DNA from: UBA1402 sp964488495
GTDB taxonomy: Bacteria > Bacteroidota > Bacteroidia > Bacteroidales > UBA1402
NCBI GenBank assembly: GCA_964488495.1
Contig: CAZAUQ010000069.1
Span: 1 to 7,813 of the forward strand
Reading direction: 5' to 3'
Length of the DNA: 7,813 bases
Positions 6,126 through 7,813 of the stretch are shown here, one piece after another; the stretch's first letter is position 1; each line of letters opens with the position of its first letter. A model generated the notes under the pieces. It made no database searches. It saw nothing but the letters and a program-made list of their open reading frames with translations, and had not been told where the DNA came from. A program made the position numbers and the translations under genes.

Positions 6126-7265
6126 ATGAAAATAGTTTGTGATCATAAGATTCCTTTCCTCAAAGGTGCATTGGAACCTTATGCCGATGTTGTATACCTG
6201 CCCGGCGACCGCACCACTCCTTTGGAGGTAAAGGATGCGGATGCCCTGATTACCCGTACGCGCACCAAATGCAATGCCGCTTTGCTGGAACACTCTGCCG
6301 TTAAGATGATCGCCACCGCTACTATAGGCTTCGATCATATCGATACGGAATGGTGTGAGCAAAAGGGCATAGAATGGACCAACGCTCCGGGTTGCAACTC
6401 GGGTTCGGTGCAACAATACATCGCTTCGGTACTGGCTAGTCTGGCACAAAAGCAGGGTTTTAGTTTCGAAGACAAAACCCTGGGTGTGATAGGCGTCGGT
6501 AATGTAGGTAAAAAAGTGGCGCGTCTGGCCGAGATACTGGGCTTCAGAGTGTTGCTCAACGACCCGCCCCGCGCCCGCGCCGAAGGCCCCGAGGCTTTTG
6601 TGTCGCTCAAACAAATCATCGGGGAATGCGACATCATCAGCCTTCACGTGCCTCTCGAGACAAAAGGCCCTGATGCCACTTTTCACTTGTTTGACGCCAA
6701 ACGCCTGTCAGGACTTTCGCCACACCAGATACTCATCAATTCCTCCAGAGGCGAAGTGGTCGACAATCAGGCCCTGAAAGCCTGCCTGAAGCAAGGCGGA
6801 TTAAAAACGGCCGTGCTCGACGTCTGGGAAAAGGAACCCGCCATCGACCTGGAACTGCTGGACCTGGTGCTGTTCGGAACGCCTCATATAGCGGGCTATT
6901 CCGCCGACGGCAAAGGCAATGGCACAACTATGAGTGTAAGGGCTATCGCCGAAAAATTCAATCTGCCGCTCAAAAACTGGCAAGCTTCCAACCTGCCATT
7001 GCCTGCACAAAACATACTTCTTGAGCTGGATTGCAGAGGCAAGAGCCTGCAGGAGATTTTATCCATGGCCATATTGCACACCTATAGAGTAGAAAACGAA
7101 AGCCGTACGCTAAAACAAGACCCCGGCAGCTTTGAACAACAACGGGCCGATTACGCCGTACGCAGGGAATTCGGCTGCTATACCCTGCTTCTGACAGGAG
7201 CTGCAGAGCCTGTAGTAGAAAAGCTCTCTGCCTTAGGCTTTAAACTGGAAATCCTTCCGGAATGA
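6126..7265 (+). CDS. pdxB: 4-phosphoerythronate dehydrogenase (PdxB)
   Basis: A 379-residue cytoplasmic enzyme that oxidises 4-phospho-D-erythronate to 2-oxo-3-hydroxy-4-phosphobutanoate, the second step of deoxyxylulose-5-phosphate-dependent pyridoxal phosphate synthesis. It belongs to the D-isomer-specific 2-hydroxyacid dehydrogenases. The nucleotide motif is GVGNVG (123-128), and the catalytic triad is Arg208 (SSRGE), Glu237 (VWEKEP) and His254 (GTPHIAGYS). The length, nearly that of E. coli PdxB (378), and PdxB-typical blocks separate it from lactate or phosphoglycerate dehydrogenases: NAPGCNSGSVQQY (86-98), LNDPPRA (144-150), and a C-terminal dimerisation domain from about 285 with YAVRREFGCYTLLL (343-356). 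It starts 4 bases after the LarA homologue's stop, with an AAGGGA stretch immediately before ATG 6126, so it is probably translationally linked to that gene. Its presence in a sugar-acid operon is unexpected. Confidence 0.92.
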   Translation: MKIVCDHKIPFLKGALEPYADVVYLPGDRTTPLEVKDADALITRTRTKCNAALLEHSAVKMIATATIGFDHIDTEWCEQKGIEWTNAPGCNSGSVQQYIASVLASLAQKQGFSFEDKTLGVIGVGNVGKKVARLAEILGFRVLLNDPPRARAEGPEAFVSLKQIIGECDIISLHVPLETKGPDATFHLFDAKRLSGLSPHQILINSSRGEVVDNQALKACLKQGGLKTAVLDVWEKEPAIDLELLDLVLFGTPHIAGYSADGKGNGTTMSVRAIAEKFNLPLKNWQASNLPLPAQNILLELDCRGKSLQEILSMAILHTYRVENESRTLKQDPGSFEQQRADYAVRREFGCYTLLLTGAAEPVVEKLSALGFKLEILPE

Positions 7266-7299
7266 ACTTTAATAAAATGACTATTTAAATAACACAAGT

Positions 7300-7813
7300 A
7301 TGAAACAACAATCAGACATCGGATTAGTAGGACTGGCCGTTATGGGCGAGAACCTTGTATTGAACATGGAAAGCAAAGGCTTTACCGTTAGCGTGTACAA
7401 CCGCACTGTGGCCAAAGTGGACAATTTTGTCAACGGACGCGGCAAGGGCAAAAAGATCGTCGGCGCCAAAAGCATCGAAGAGTTGGTGGCTTCGCTCAAA
7501 CGTCCCCGCAAAGTAATGCTCATGGTCAAGGCAGGCAAGGCTGTAGACGATTTTATTGAATTGCTGCTTCCCCATCTGGAAGCCGGCGATATTATTATTG
7601 ACGGGGGTAACACTCATTTTCCCGATACCAACCGCAGAACGGCTTACCTCGAAAGTAAAGGCCTTTTGTACATAGGCACCGGCGTTTCCGGAGGAGAAGA
7701 AGGCGCTCTTACCGGCCCCTCCATCATGCCCGGCGGATCGAAAGCTGCCTGGCCTCACGTTAAACCTATTTTCCAGGCCATCGCTGCCAAGGTCGAAGAC
7801 GGACCCTGCTGCG
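7300..7813 (+). CDS. gnd: 6-phosphogluconate dehydrogenase, N-terminal part (cut by window end)
   Basis: The first 171 codons of an NADP-dependent 6-phosphogluconate dehydrogenase, which oxidatively decarboxylates 6-phosphogluconate to ribulose 5-phosphate in the pentose phosphate pathway. Visible are the Rossmann motif GLAVMG (11-16), the NADP 2'-phosphate site NRT (34-36), MLMVKAG (73-79), DGGNT (101-105), and the substrate-binding VSGGEEGALTGPSIMPGG (129-146). These are strict family signatures. The full protein is normally about 470-490 residues, so roughly two thirds lies beyond the window. It follows pdxB by 34 AT-rich bases with no terminator and no TAnnTTTG promoter, so it probably belongs to the same transcript. 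In many Bacteroidota gnd is followed by zwf and pgl; whether that holds here cannot be seen. Confidence 0.96.
   Translation, partial: MKQQSDIGLVGLAVMGENLVLNMESKGFTVSVYNRTVAKVDNFVNGRGKGKKIVGAKSIEELVASLKRPRKVMLMVKAGKAVDDFIELLLPHLEAGDIIIDGGNTHFPDTNRRTAYLESKGLLYIGTGVSGGEEGALTGPSIMPGGSKAAWPHVKPIFQAIAAKVEDGPCC

Noticed and set aside
6126..7265. Reading this gene as a D-lactate or phosphoglycerate dehydrogenase, which would pair neatly with a lactate racemase
   Set aside because: The PdxB-specific blocks, the C-terminal dimerisation domain and the 379-residue length favour 4-phosphoerythronate dehydrogenase. Lactate dehydrogenases of this superfamily are shorter and lack that domain.

Overview
The window looks like chromosome from a member of the Bacteroidota (probably Bacteroidales). 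The grounds are a TonB-dependent outer-membrane receptor, weak or absent Shine-Dalgarno sequences, AT-rich spacers between roughly 50% GC genes, and two perfect matches to the Bacteroidota -7 promoter element TAnnTTTG, each just upstream of a gene. All genes are on the plus strand. No tRNA, rRNA, CRISPR array, insertion sequence or convincing intrinsic terminator is visible.

Region 1 (1-2210): a short leader with a candidate promoter, then one gene for a BtuB-like TonB-dependent receptor. It has an unusual N-terminal extension of about 45 residues in front of an ordinary-looking signal peptide. Region 2 (2211-2669): 459 bases of AT-rich intergenic DNA with several small palindromes. It ends in a candidate promoter with a perfect 12-bp palindrome at the expected transcription start.

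Region 3 (2670-7813, running off the window): a tight five-gene array with spacings of 63, 17, 4 and 34 bases, probably one operon. The order is a tagaturonate epimerase-family protein (UxaE), an SDR-type D-mannonate oxidoreductase (UxuB type), a LarA-superfamily nickel-pincer racemase/epimerase homologue, 4-phosphoerythronate dehydrogenase (PdxB), and the first 171 codons of 6-phosphogluconate dehydrogenase (Gnd).

The first two enzymes fit hexuronate catabolism: tagaturonate to fructuronate to D-mannonate. The expected next enzyme, mannonate dehydratase, is not in the window. Its place is taken by a LarA homologue, a family whose members invert the carbon next to a carboxylate. D-mannonate and D-gluconate differ only at that C2 carbon. 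With Gnd downstream, the order suggests a testable route: hexuronate to mannonate, C2-epimerisation to gluconate, phosphorylation by a kinase not seen here, then oxidative decarboxylation to ribulose 5-phosphate. This would bypass the usual dehydratase/KDG branch. It is an inference from gene order and family chemistry, not shown by the sequence. The LarA homologue keeps the cofactor-binding and histidine residues of lactate racemase but has lost the Gln/Lys pair near the substrate, which supports a different substrate.
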